From assembly GCA_002449845.1 (NCBI GenBank), contig DJXW01000014.1, forward strand, positions 156,806 through 166,397: 9,592 nt of DNA, in the 5' to 3' direction. Position 1 is the stretch's first letter; every line of letters begins with the position of its first letter. Positions 1-6,577 of the stretch are shown in pieces. The position numbers were made by a program, and so were the translations under genes. This DNA is from Prevotella sp. UBA6994 (GTDB lineage Bacteria > Bacteroidota > Bacteroidia > Bacteroidales > Bacteroidaceae). The notes beneath the pieces were generated by a model. The model was not told where the DNA came from, searched no databases, and saw only the letters and a list, made by a program, of their open reading frames with translations.

Positions 1-946
1 CGATGTGCTGAATCTGTCCAGAGATTCCGCAGGCAATATAAACCTTTGGATGAACGGTAACACCCGTTTGTCCAATCTGACGGTCATGGTCAATCCAACC
101 AGCGTCCACGGCAGCACGGCTTCCGCCAACCTCACCATGAAGAACCTTTGCAAGTTGGAAGAGTTGGTCGAAACCTTCTTTAGAACCAACACCATAACCA
201 CCGGCAACCACGATAGGCGCACCTTTCAGGTTGTGCTTGGCAGCTTCTACGTGGTGGTCGAGCACTTTCACGACGAAAGCTTCAGCAGATACATATTTAG
301 AAACTTCCGGATAAACCACCTCTTTCTTGCATTCACCCTCATAAATAGCCTTCTGCATCACACCACTACGCACGGTAGCCATCTGTGGACGATGGTCGGG
401 ATTCACGATAGTAGCCACGATGTTTCCACCGAAGGCAGGACGAATCTGATAGAGCAGGTTCTCGTAAACCTTATTGTTCTTTTTGTCCTCATACGAACCA
501 ATCTCCAATTCCGTGCAATCAGCTGTAAGACCACTGGTCAGTGAAGAGCTTACACGAGGACCTAAATCACGGCCGATAACCGTTGCTCCCATTAAGCAAA
601 TCTGTGGTTGTTCCTCTTTGAAGAGATTGACAAGAATGTCGGTATGTGGTGCGGAAGTATAAGGGAATAATCCTTCTCCGTCGAAAACAAACAGTTTATC
701 CACGCCGTAAGGTAAGATTTGTTCTTCCACTTGTCCCTTGATACCAGTACCGGCAACCACGGCATGAAGTTCTACTCCAAGTTCATTGGCCAATTTGCGC
801 CCCTTTGTCAAGAGTTCCTGTGAAACCTCCTGTACTAAGGTTCCTTCGATTTCACAATAAACAAATACAGTCTCACCCCCAGCCCCTCTCCGAGGGGAGA
901 GGGGAGTAGATACTCCTGTATTCGGATTGTTTTCTTGAGTATTCAT
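1..946 (-). CDS. etfA: Electron transfer flavoprotein alpha subunit (partial, C-terminus beyond window)
   Basis: Translating the minus strand from the ATG at 946-944 gives 315 codons without a stop before the window edge. EtfA pairs with EtfB and carries the FAD that passes electrons from acyl-CoA-type dehydrogenases to the respiratory or another acceptor chain, in the cytoplasm. The family signature is clear: TVFVYCEIEG at the start of the N-terminal domain, GATVIGRDLGPRVSS, then the FAD-domain motifs GGSRAAVDAGW, RQIGQTG and GISGQIQH close to the visible end. About 40 C-terminal residues should be missing. Residues 1-25 are odd: family homology starts at about residue 26, and residues 13-25 (STPLSPRRGAGGE) are exactly the 39-bp palindromic repeat at 872-910. 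No in-frame ATG lies between this extension and the conserved core, so I kept the 946 start. It sits 3 nt after the stop of the nuclease-like gene, suggesting coupled translation. Whether this ETF bifurcates electrons cannot be decided here. Confidence 0.93.
   Translation of the reverse strand, partial: MNTQENNPNTGVSTPLSPRRGAGGETVFVYCEIEGTLVQEVSQELLTKGRKLANELGVELHAVVAGTGIKGQVEEQILPYGVDKLFVFDGEGLFPYTSAPHTDILVNLFKEEQPQICLMGATVIGRDLGPRVSSSLTSGLTADCTELEIGSYEDKKNNKVYENLLYQIRPAFGGNIVATIVNPDHRPQMATVRSGVMQKAIYEGECKKEVVYPEVSKYVSAEAFVVKVLDHHVEAAKHNLKGAPIVVAGGYGVGSKEGFDQLFQLAKVLHGEVGGSRAAVDAGWIDHDRQIGQTGVTVHPKVYIACGISGQIQHI
872..910. repeat. Left copy of GC-rich palindromic repeat (inside etfA coding sequence)
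   Basis: On the plus strand this begins CTCACCCCCAG, followed by a perfect 9-bp stem (CCCCTCTCC at 883-891, GGAGAGGGG at 896-904, loop GAGG) and the tail AGTAGA. It is far more GC-rich than its surroundings. It is exactly 39 bp, or 13 codons, and is read through in frame as EtfA residues 13-25. The inner edge forms a second small palindrome, GGAGTA-GA-TACTCC, at 903-916. Confidence 0.85.
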
Positions 947-949
947 ATC

Positions 950-1327
950 TTATGTTTTATTTAATTCGTCTTTAATCTTATTAATTACATATTTGATATC
1001 AGATATCACTTCTTCATTCTTCAAGCGAATCACCCTGAAACCTCTTTTTTGTAGATAGTCTGTGCGTATCTGGTCATCATGTTGTTGCTCAAGTTCTTCA
1101 TGATATCCACCATCAACTTCTATGACCAATTTTTCGGAAAGACAAACGAAATCAGCAATATAATCCATGATAACATGTTGTCTGCGGAACTTATATCCTT
1201 GAAGATTCTTTCGGAGAGCATTCCAGAGTATATCTTCACTCTTTGTCATCTCCTTTCGATTCTTCCTTGCAAAGTCCTTTAGAATATCATATATATCAGG
1301 CGAAGCTGTTTCATATTCATGTCCCAT
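950..1327 (-). CDS. DUF559 domain protein (PD-(D/E)XK endonuclease-like, Vsr-related fold)
   Basis: This 125-residue protein matches the whole DUF559 pattern: an N-terminal helix with SEDILWNALR, then the strand YKFRRQHVIMDYIADFVC, then KLVIEVDGGYH, then D..RTDYLQKRGFRVIRLKNEEV and a C-terminal helix. The family is placed in the restriction-endonuclease-like superfamily. The acidic residues in SEDILW, DYIADF and IEVDG are those expected to bind metal, so the protein looks intact. No transmembrane segment or signal peptide is seen. Its role is unknown; a DNA-nicking or repair activity is only inferred. It is in the same orientation as etfB and etfA, about 70 nt after the etfB stop, and ends 3 nt before the etfA start. 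The start at 1327 was chosen because the upstream ATG frame hits a stop after five codons. The inverted repeats on both sides suggest that it belongs to the cassette and not to the etf pathway. Confidence 0.85.
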   Translation of the reverse strand: MGHEYETASPDIYDILKDFARKNRKEMTKSEDILWNALRKNLQGYKFRRQHVIMDYIADFVCLSEKLVIEVDGGYHEELEQQHDDQIRTDYLQKRGFRVIRLKNEEVISDIKYVINKIKDELNKT

Positions 1328-1358
1328 TTTCCATTATTCAATTTGATTTCAAAGACTA

Positions 1359-1398
1359 TCTACTCCCCTCTCCCGTTGGAGAGGGGTCGGGGGTGAGG
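1359..1398. repeat. Right copy of GC-rich palindromic repeat (next to the etfB stop)
   Basis: This is the inverted partner of the copy at 872-910. On the plus strand it starts TCTACTCC, has the same 9-bp stem (1365-1373 with 1378-1386, loop CGTT) and ends GGGGGTGAGG. Its outer edge touches the etfB stop codon at 1401-1399. In the etfB transcript it would form a strong GC hairpin just after the stop, but it has no U-tract, so a terminator role is unlikely. Confidence 0.85.
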
Positions 1399-2268
1399 CT
1401 AAATAATCTTTTCTCCTACCAGTTCTTTTACCAGTTCTTCTATGTCAGTATCAGATGAGGTGAGAGTCTTTGATTCCTTTGCTTGGAACACGATATTCTT
1501 CACAGCCTTTACCTTGGTGGGCGAACCAGCCAAACCGCATTGTTGTGGGTCGCCATCAACATCGGCAACGCTCCATTGATTCAGCGTCAAGTAAGGACGC
1601 TCTTCGTAGAGATTATCGTATGCTGTTCCTTCAGCTGGTCTTTCCATCGGACAAGTAGCTCGTTTGTACTTCATCACGAGTTTCGCATTCTGTGGGCGAC
1701 AAGGAGCTGCACTTCCGTTCACGGTGATAACCACTGGGAGAGGTGCTTCTACTGTCTCAACGCCACCATCGATGACGCGGCGGATAAGAGCCTTTCCGTC
1801 TTCCACTTTCAGTATTTCCTCAGCGTATGTAACTTGGTTGAGTCCCAGTTTTTGAGCTACTTGAGGACCCACCTGGGCAGTATCGCCGTCAATAGCTTGG
1901 CGACCGCCAATAACAATGTCAACGTCGCCAATCTTCTTGATAGCCGTTGCCAGCGCATAACTGGTGGCAAGTGTGTCGGCACCGGCAAACAGACGGTCGG
2001 TAAGCAACCATCCCGTATCGGCACCACGGTATAGACCTTGACGAATGATTTCACCTGCACGTGGAGGACCCATCGTGAGGATTCCTACTGTTGAGCCTGG
2101 ATTTTGCTCCTTCAGACGAAGGGCTTGCTCCAAGGCATTCAAGTCTTCTGGATTGAAGATTGCGGGCAATGCAGCACGGTTTACGGTTCCTTCAGCCGTC
2201 ATTGCGTCTTTGCCCACATTTCTTGTGTCGGGTACTTGTTTTGCAAGTACTACAATCTTTAAAACCAT
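1399..2268 (-). CDS. etfB: Electron transfer flavoprotein beta subunit
   Basis: This 289-residue protein is a full-length EtfB, the partner of EtfA in the soluble ETF heterodimer that accepts electrons from flavin dehydrogenases. Family features are the N-terminus MVLKIVVLAKQVPDT, the stretch NPEDLNALEQALRLKE, LTMGPPRAGEIIRQGLYRGAD, the nucleotide-binding stretch GGRQAIDGDTAQVGPQ at residues 121-136, and GSAAPCRPQNAK. The beta subunit binds AMP in ordinary ETFs and a second FAD in bifurcating ETFs; the DGDTAQVGPQ form occurs in bifurcating members, but I would not assign the type on that alone. The gene is first in its operon and has its own Bacteroidota-type promoter about 45 nt upstream. 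The reading frame stops with TAG directly at the outer edge of the palindromic repeat, so the final bases of the gene may have been set by that insertion. Confidence 0.96.
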   Translation of the reverse strand: MVLKIVVLAKQVPDTRNVGKDAMTAEGTVNRAALPAIFNPEDLNALEQALRLKEQNPGSTVGILTMGPPRAGEIIRQGLYRGADTGWLLTDRLFAGADTLATSYALATAIKKIGDVDIVIGGRQAIDGDTAQVGPQVAQKLGLNQVTYAEEILKVEDGKALIRRVIDGGVETVEAPLPVVITVNGSAAPCRPQNAKLVMKYKRATCPMERPAEGTAYDNLYEERPYLTLNQWSVADVDGDPQQCGLAGSPTKVKAVKNIVFQAKESKTLTSSDTDIEELVKELVGEKII

Positions 2269-2312
2269 ATAAAATATTTATGTGATGTAAAATAATATCC
2301 CAAAAATCAGCG

Positions 2313-2344
2313 GCAAAATTACTAACTTTTTAGGGAGTGACAAA
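2313..2344 (-). promoter_or_regulatory. Promoter of the etfB operon (Bacteroidota sigma type)
   Basis: Read on the minus strand, TTTG (2344-2341) is followed after 19 nt by TAATTTTGC (2321-2313). This fits the Bacteroidota primary-sigma consensus of TTTG at -33 and TAnnTTTG at -7. The expected transcript start is near 2306, leaving a leader of about 40 nt before the etfB ATG at 2268. Confidence 0.75.
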
Positions 2345-2375
2345 ATAAATACGGCTAAAAACGTCTGAATGGGCT

Positions 2376-2434
2376 GTTTGTATGCACAAAGTGAAAGGAT
2401 TGTGCAATGATTTTGAGGTTTGTCTCATACAAAC
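2376..2434. promoter_or_regulatory. Dyads between the two divergent promoters (possible operator)
   Basis: A perfect 7-bp inverted repeat, TGCACAA (2383-2389) and TTGTGCA (2400-2406), encloses a 10-nt loop. Overlapping it, a perfect 9-bp inverted pair, GTTTGTATG (2376-2384) and CATACAAAC (2426-2434), lies 41 nt apart. A direct repeat TGAGGTTTGT occurs at 2414-2423 and again at 2502-2511. The position, upstream of both divergent -33 boxes, suits a regulator-binding region, but no regulator gene is in the window and some of this could be chance in AT-rich DNA. Confidence 0.3.
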
Positions 2435-2541
2435 ATGGTCTTTCGTCTTCCCAAACCTTATCTTTCATTCACCTAAACATGATGTTCTGCATCCTTAAAT
2501 GTGAGGTTTGTTCGTATTTGCCTTTAATATTCATTTCATTT

Positions 2542-2574
2542 TTTGGTTTTTCCGTTGAAATACTGTAATTTTGC
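2542..2574 (+). promoter_or_regulatory. Promoter of the esterase gene (Bacteroidota sigma type)
   Basis: TTTG at 2542-2545 is followed after 20 nt by TAATTTTGC at 2566-2574, matching the TTTG / TAnnTTTG consensus. Transcription would start near 2580, about 24 nt before the ATG at 2604. It also decides the start codon: an in-frame TTG at 2571 lies inside the -7 box and so cannot be the translation start if this promoter is used. Confidence 0.75.
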
Positions 2575-2603
2575 ATCAAGTATTTTTAAATGATAAAAGA
2601 GAT

Positions 2604-4238
2604 ATGAAAAGGATTAGTTTGGCTATATTCATGCTTACCTTGATGATGAATGGCGTTCATGCGCAGGTGTTTGACAATCTTCCAGATCCCATTGAGGATG
2701 TAAACAAAGTGGTGGATAATACTCCCGACTCTATTGCCAAGGCTTTGATGAGCCGACCGGCACCTGGCTCCACACGCATAGGCAATCATCCTGTCTTATT
2801 CCTCATTGGCAATTCCACCATGCGCAATGGTACCAAGGGCGATGGTTCTAACGGACAGTGGGGATGGGGCTATTATGCCAACCAATATTTCAATGCGAAC
2901 AAGATAACGGTGGAGAATCAAGCTCTCGGCGGTATGTCCACCCGTACCTTCTATACCAAATTGTGGCCCGCGGTGAGAGAGGCGTTGAAGCCAGGCGACT
3001 GGGTTATCGTCTCTATCGGTCATAATGACAATGGCCCGTTCGACCAAGGTCGTGCCCGTGCGGTGATTCCCGGTATCGGACCAGACTCCTTGAACGTGAC
3101 CATCAAGGAGACGGGTGAGAAGGAAACCGTTTATTCGTATGGTGGATATATGCGCAGGTATGTGTCGGAGATACGTGCCAAAGGTGCCAATCCCATCTTG
3201 ATGTCGCTCACTCCCCGTGACGCTTACGATGAGAAAACGGGAAAAATCGTCAGAAAGCCACAAGGCAAGTGGTTGGAAGAACTGTCTGTGGAATTAGATG
3301 TTCCGTATATCGACCTGAATGAGATTTCTGGAGCTAAGTTGGATTCATATAGCCAATGGAAAGAGAAATATCATTTCTTCGGTGACCATATCCACACCAG
3401 TTATTTCGGTGCTCAGATGAACGCGAGAAGTGCAGCTGAGGGAATCATGGCTTCACAAAATACCAAGCTAAACCCATTGAAGGAAATGATGATGAATGTG
3501 TCTCTGAAGACCGTAGATGTCAAGAGAGAACAAGGAAAGCCCATCGTTTTCATCACCGGAGACTCTACTGTGAAAAATGCGGATAAGGAAAAAGACGGTA
3601 TGTGGGGATGGGGAGCCTTTGCCAATACCATCTTCAACGAGAAGAAGATTACACCTGTCAACGTTGCTATTGCGGGAAGATCTACGCGTACCTATCTGCG
3701 AGAGGGTAGATGGGATGCTATCTATAACACACTTCAGCCAGGCGACTTCGTTTTGATTGAGTTCGGACACAACGATATTTGCCCGATAACCGACAAGAAA
3801 GCTCGTGGCGTGATTCCTGGAACCAAGGATACCTGTCATGTGTATAAGATGGAGGCAGACGGTTCGTATGTCGTGGTTTACTCTTTCGGGTGGTATCTGA
3901 AGAAATTCATTGACGATGTGAGAGAGAAAGGTGCTACTCCCATCTTGGTTTCGCTCACTCCAAGAAACGAATGGCCTAATGGCAAGGTGGAAAGACGCAA
4001 CGACTCTTATGGTAAATGGTATCGTGAAGTGGTGGCTGAGACGGGCGTGGACTTCCTCGACCTGCACAATATTGCCGCCGACTATCTCGACAAGAAATAC
4101 AAGAGCAAGGAACAAGCATTGCCTTATTTCAAGAAAGACCATACACACACCAGTATGATGGGAGCTAAAAACAATGCCAAGTGTGTGGCTAAAGGCTTGA
4201 AGAAGATGAAACACCCATTGGCTAAATACCTCAAATAA
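2604..4238 (+). CDS. Secreted tandem-domain SGNH esterase (rhamnogalacturonan acetylesterase-like, CE12 type)
   Basis: From the ATG at 2604 the protein has 544 residues. Residues 1-20 (MKRISLAIFMLTLMMNGVHA) are a typical Sec signal peptide, so it should act in the periplasm or at the surface. Two complete SGNH hydrolase domains follow, about residues 63-285 and 312-538. Domain 1 has GNST with Ser71, GGMSTRTF, GHND at 139-142 and DHIH with Asp261/His264. Domain 2 has GDST with Ser321, AGRSTRTY, GHND at 388-391 and DHTH with Asp512/His515. This block order matches rhamnogalacturonan acetylesterases, which remove acetyl groups from pectin. Domain 1 carries Asn where GDS is usual; its Ser-Asp-His set is still present. 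The two domains clearly resemble each other, which points to an internal duplication. The substrate is inferred; other acetylated sugars are possible. dnaG starts 2 nt after the stop. Confidence 0.87.
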   Translation: MKRISLAIFMLTLMMNGVHAQVFDNLPDPIEDVNKVVDNTPDSIAKALMSRPAPGSTRIGNHPVLFLIGNSTMRNGTKGDGSNGQWGWGYYANQYFNANKITVENQALGGMSTRTFYTKLWPAVREALKPGDWVIVSIGHNDNGPFDQGRARAVIPGIGPDSLNVTIKETGEKETVYSYGGYMRRYVSEIRAKGANPILMSLTPRDAYDEKTGKIVRKPQGKWLEELSVELDVPYIDLNEISGAKLDSYSQWKEKYHFFGDHIHTSYFGAQMNARSAAEGIMASQNTKLNPLKEMMMNVSLKTVDVKREQGKPIVFITGDSTVKNADKEKDGMWGWGAFANTIFNEKKITPVNVAIAGRSTRTYLREGRWDAIYNTLQPGDFVLIEFGHNDICPITDKKARGVIPGTKDTCHVYKMEADGSYVVVYSFGWYLKKFIDDVREKGATPILVSLTPRNEWPNGKVERRNDSYGKWYREVVAETGVDFLDLHNIAADYLDKKYKSKEQALPYFKKDHTHTSMMGAKNNAKCVAKGLKKMKHPLAKYLK

Positions 4239-4240
4239 TC

Positions 4241-6169
4241 GTGATAGACAGGGCTACCGTAGAGAAAATCAAAGAAGCTGCCAACATCGTGGATGTGGTG
4301 GGTGAGTTCGTGACGTTGCGTAAGGCGGGAATGAACTATAAGGGGTTGTGCCCGTTTCATAACGAGAAGACTCCTTCGTTTATCGTTTCCCCCTCTCGTG
4401 GCACGTGCCATTGTTTCGGTTGTGGAAAGGGTGGCAATCCCATCAGTTTCATCATGGAACATGAGCAGATGACTTATCCAGAGGCTTTGAGATGGTTGGC
4501 CAACAAATATCATATTGAAATCAAGGAACGGGAACTCTCTGATGAGGAGAAACGCGAACAGAGCGAGCGTGAGTCGATGTTTATCGTCAATGAATATGCG
4601 CTGAAATATTTCGAGGACATATTGCATCATCACGAAGAAGGACAGTCTATCGGAATGCAATATTTCAGAAGTAGGGGATTCCGAGATGATATTATCCAGA
4701 AGTTCCAGTTGGGATTTGACCTCACTAACCGTTACGCCTTTGCCAATGCTGCCTTGAAAAAGGGATATAAGGGAGAGTTTATCGAGAAGGTGGGCATCTG
4801 CTATAAAAACGATAGAGGCGAACTGATTGACCGCTATTCGGGCAGGGTCATCTTCCCGTGGATTGGCGTGAGCGGAAAAGTGGTGGGCTTCGGTGGGCGA
4901 AAGCTCGACGCTGCCACGAAGGGCGTACAACAGAAATACGTGAACTCTCCCGATTCAGACATCTATCATAAAGACCGTGAACTCTACGGTATCTATCAAG
5001 CCAAGAAAGCCATTGCCAAGGAGGATAGGGTGTATATGGTAGAGGGCTATACCGACGTGATTTCCATGCACCAATGTGGCATTGAGAATGTGGTGGCTAA
5101 CTCTGGAACGGCATTGAGTCTGCATCAGATTCACGTCCTTCATAGGTTTACTTCAAACATCACCTTGCTCTACGATGGCGATAGTGCCGGTATTCATGCT
5201 GCCTTGCGTGGAACGGATATGTTGCTCAGCGAGGGAATGAACTTGAAAGTGTTGCTGTTGCCAGACGGAGACGACCCCGATTCTTTTGCCCGTAAGCACA
5301 CGGCGGCGGATTTTCGGCAATATATAGAAGAAAAACAAACGGATTTCATCCAGTTTAAGACCGACTTGTTGCTGAAGAATGAACATGATCCGTTGAAACG
5401 AAGTGAAGGAATCAACTCTATCGTGCAAAGCATTGCCGTGGTGCAAAACCAAATTCTTCGTGACACTTACTTGCATGATTGTGCCCAACGCATAGGTATC
5501 AGTGAATCTACGCTGATTAACCAGATGAACAAGTTTATCCGTGATGGGCGAGAGCAAAAGACTCGTACCGTTCAACCTGACACACCGAAGGTTGCTCCCA
5601 CTGTTATCATACCATCGTCTGCTCCTTCTTCTCATGCAAGTAAGGTGCAGCAAATGCTCATTCAGATGGTTGTCAGACACGGGAATAAGATTATATATAA
5701 TAATGTGGAAGATGAGGAGGGAAATCTTCAAAATATAAGTATCGCCCAGTATGTGTATTTGAATTTAAGTGCTGATGAATTGCGCTTCGATGAAGAAATC
5801 TACAATCGCATTCTCGATGAGGCAATGGCTCATTCTAATGAGGATGGGTTTCAGACGGAGAGCTATTTCATCAATCACGACGATATTACAATCAGCAATC
5901 TGGCGGCTGACTTGAGCCAGGATAAGTTTCATCTGTCGGAGAGTCAGCAGGTGAGAAACGATCAGGAGTCGTTGCGCAACCGAACGGTTCATTTGTTGTT
6001 GGATTTCCGTATGGAATATGTGGAGAATCGACTGAATACACTGAAGCGAGAGATAGCACAGGCTACTGGTGATTCGGAACGAATGAAATCGCTGATGACT
6101 GAGTACATGGAGAAAATGAGTCTTCGTAATGAGTTGGCGAAGAAATTGGGCAACAACATATTGGTTTAA
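4241..6169 (+). CDS. dnaG: DNA primase
   Basis: This 642-residue protein is the primase that makes RNA primers at the replication fork. Its N-terminal zinc-binding domain has Cys37, His40, Cys58 and Cys61 (CPFHNEKTPSF ... CFGCGKGG). The RNA polymerase core carries YVNSPDSDIYHK (233-244) and a TOPRIM domain with VEGYTDV (Glu268, Asp272), ANSGTAL and YDGDSAG (311-317), then PDGDDPDSF (341-349). The C-terminal part, after about residue 430, should bind the replicative helicase but is poorly conserved in this phylum; it holds a polar, proline-rich linker followed by helical segments. The length is greater than the 581 residues of E. coli, which I recall as normal for Bacteroidota. The start is GTG at 4241: the sequence from there, MIDRATVEKIKEAANIV, aligns with the family N-terminus. 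It lies 2 nt after the esterase stop, so the two genes probably share a transcript. Confidence 0.96.
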   Translation: MIDRATVEKIKEAANIVDVVGEFVTLRKAGMNYKGLCPFHNEKTPSFIVSPSRGTCHCFGCGKGGNPISFIMEHEQMTYPEALRWLANKYHIEIKERELSDEEKREQSERESMFIVNEYALKYFEDILHHHEEGQSIGMQYFRSRGFRDDIIQKFQLGFDLTNRYAFANAALKKGYKGEFIEKVGICYKNDRGELIDRYSGRVIFPWIGVSGKVVGFGGRKLDAATKGVQQKYVNSPDSDIYHKDRELYGIYQAKKAIAKEDRVYMVEGYTDVISMHQCGIENVVANSGTALSLHQIHVLHRFTSNITLLYDGDSAGIHAALRGTDMLLSEGMNLKVLLLPDGDDPDSFARKHTAADFRQYIEEKQTDFIQFKTDLLLKNEHDPLKRSEGINSIVQSIAVVQNQILRDTYLHDCAQRIGISESTLINQMNKFIRDGREQKTRTVQPDTPKVAPTVIIPSSAPSSHASKVQQMLIQMVVRHGNKIIYNNVEDEEGNLQNISIAQYVYLNLSADELRFDEEIYNRILDEAMAHSNEDGFQTESYFINHDDITISNLAADLSQDKFHLSESQQVRNDQESLRNRTVHLLLDFRMEYVENRLNTLKREIAQATGDSERMKSLMTEYMEKMSLRNELAKKLGNNILV

Positions 6170-6228
6170 TCCGTATGTTTTGCCTGGTTGTTTGAAACGA
6201 AAGAAAGATAATTGATTATTGTGTAAAT

Positions 6229-6564
6229 ATGTATTATATAGAGAAAACATTTGAGATTTCTGCCAGTCATAGGCTTACGTTGTCGTATGAGAGCAAGTGT
6301 ACGCACTTGCACGGTCATAATTGGCTGATTACGGTGTATTGTAAGTCTCGAGAACTGAATGATTGCGGAATGGTGGTGGACTTTAGCGAAATCAAGAGAA
6401 TGGTGAAAAAGGTACTTGATCACCAAAACTTGAATGAGGTATTGCCATTTAATCCCACGGCTGAAAATATCGCACGGTGGATTACCGAGCAAATTCCACA
6501 TTGCTATAAGGCAAGGGTGCAGGAGAGTGATGGCAATGTTGCCATTTATGAAGTGGATGATTGA
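6229..6564 (+). CDS. queD: 6-carboxytetrahydropterin synthase (QueD / PTPS family)
   Basis: This 111-residue protein belongs to the 6-pyruvoyl-tetrahydropterin synthase family. With QueE next door it is best read as QueD, which turns dihydroneopterin triphosphate into 6-carboxy-tetrahydropterin, the second step toward preQ0 and queuosine. Zinc ligands are His14, His28 and His30 (FEISASH, HLHGHNW). The catalytic Cys24 lies in the ESKCTHLHGH motif, and Asp64-His65 in VLDHQNLNE supply the other catalytic pair. Near the C-terminus is the VQESDGNVAIYE stretch, where the pterin-anchoring Glu is expected. It is slightly shorter than E. coli QueD (about 120 residues) but looks complete. The gap after dnaG is 59 nt with no convincing promoter, so read-through from dnaG is plausible. 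A role in biopterin synthesis is less likely given the neighbour. Confidence 0.9.
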   Translation: MYYIEKTFEISASHRLTLSYESKCTHLHGHNWLITVYCKSRELNDCGMVVDFSEIKRMVKKVLDHQNLNEVLPFNPTAENIARWITEQIPHCYKARVQESDGNVAIYEVDD

Positions 6565-6577
6565 CAACGGGTAAGTA

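Larger units (their letters stand above)
872..1398 (-). mobile_element. Repeat-bounded cassette carrying a DUF559 nuclease-like gene, inserted between etfB and etfA
   Basis: Two copies of one 39-40 bp sequence face each other, with CTCACCCCC outermost and AGTAGA innermost, and they enclose only the DUF559 gene. The copies agree in the outer box, in an identical 9-bp stem (CCCCTCTCC / GGAGAGGGG) and in the inner tail; they differ mainly in the 4-nt loop and in two bases after the outer box. etfB and etfA are contiguous in most bacteria, so the arrangement reads as an insertion. I see no clear target-site duplication (left flank ends ACAGT, right flank begins CTAAAT) and no transposase, so movement is inferred. 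The limits are the outer repeat ends; the real unit could be somewhat larger. Confidence 0.55.

Noticed and set aside
5..544. 179-codon plus-strand frame at the left edge
   Set aside because: The minus strand here is clearly etfA with family motifs throughout; the plus frame has no homology signal.
950..1327. DUF559 gene as a Vsr mismatch endonuclease or a RAYT transposase
   Set aside because: It lacks the zinc-binding pattern of Vsr and no cytosine methyltransferase is nearby; it also lacks the HUH and Tyr motifs of RAYT proteins.
2571..2603. Upstream TTG start for the esterase
   Set aside because: It falls in the -7 promoter box and would put charged residues before a clean signal peptide; the ATG at 2604 is far better.
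3468..4214. Long minus-strand open frame inside the esterase gene
   Set aside because: It lies wholly opposite a well-recognised coding sequence, has no family character and no promoter; it is a shadow frame.
4124..4930. 268-codon minus-strand frame opposite the 5' part of dnaG
   Set aside because: The plus strand encodes the zinc finger and core of primase; the opposite frame shows no recognisable domain and is rich in His, Ser and Leu, as expected for an antisense shadow.
6170..6228. Separate promoter for queD
   Set aside because: TATGTTTTG at 6174-6182 is one base too long for TAnnTTTG and lacks a TTTG at the right distance, so I did not call it.
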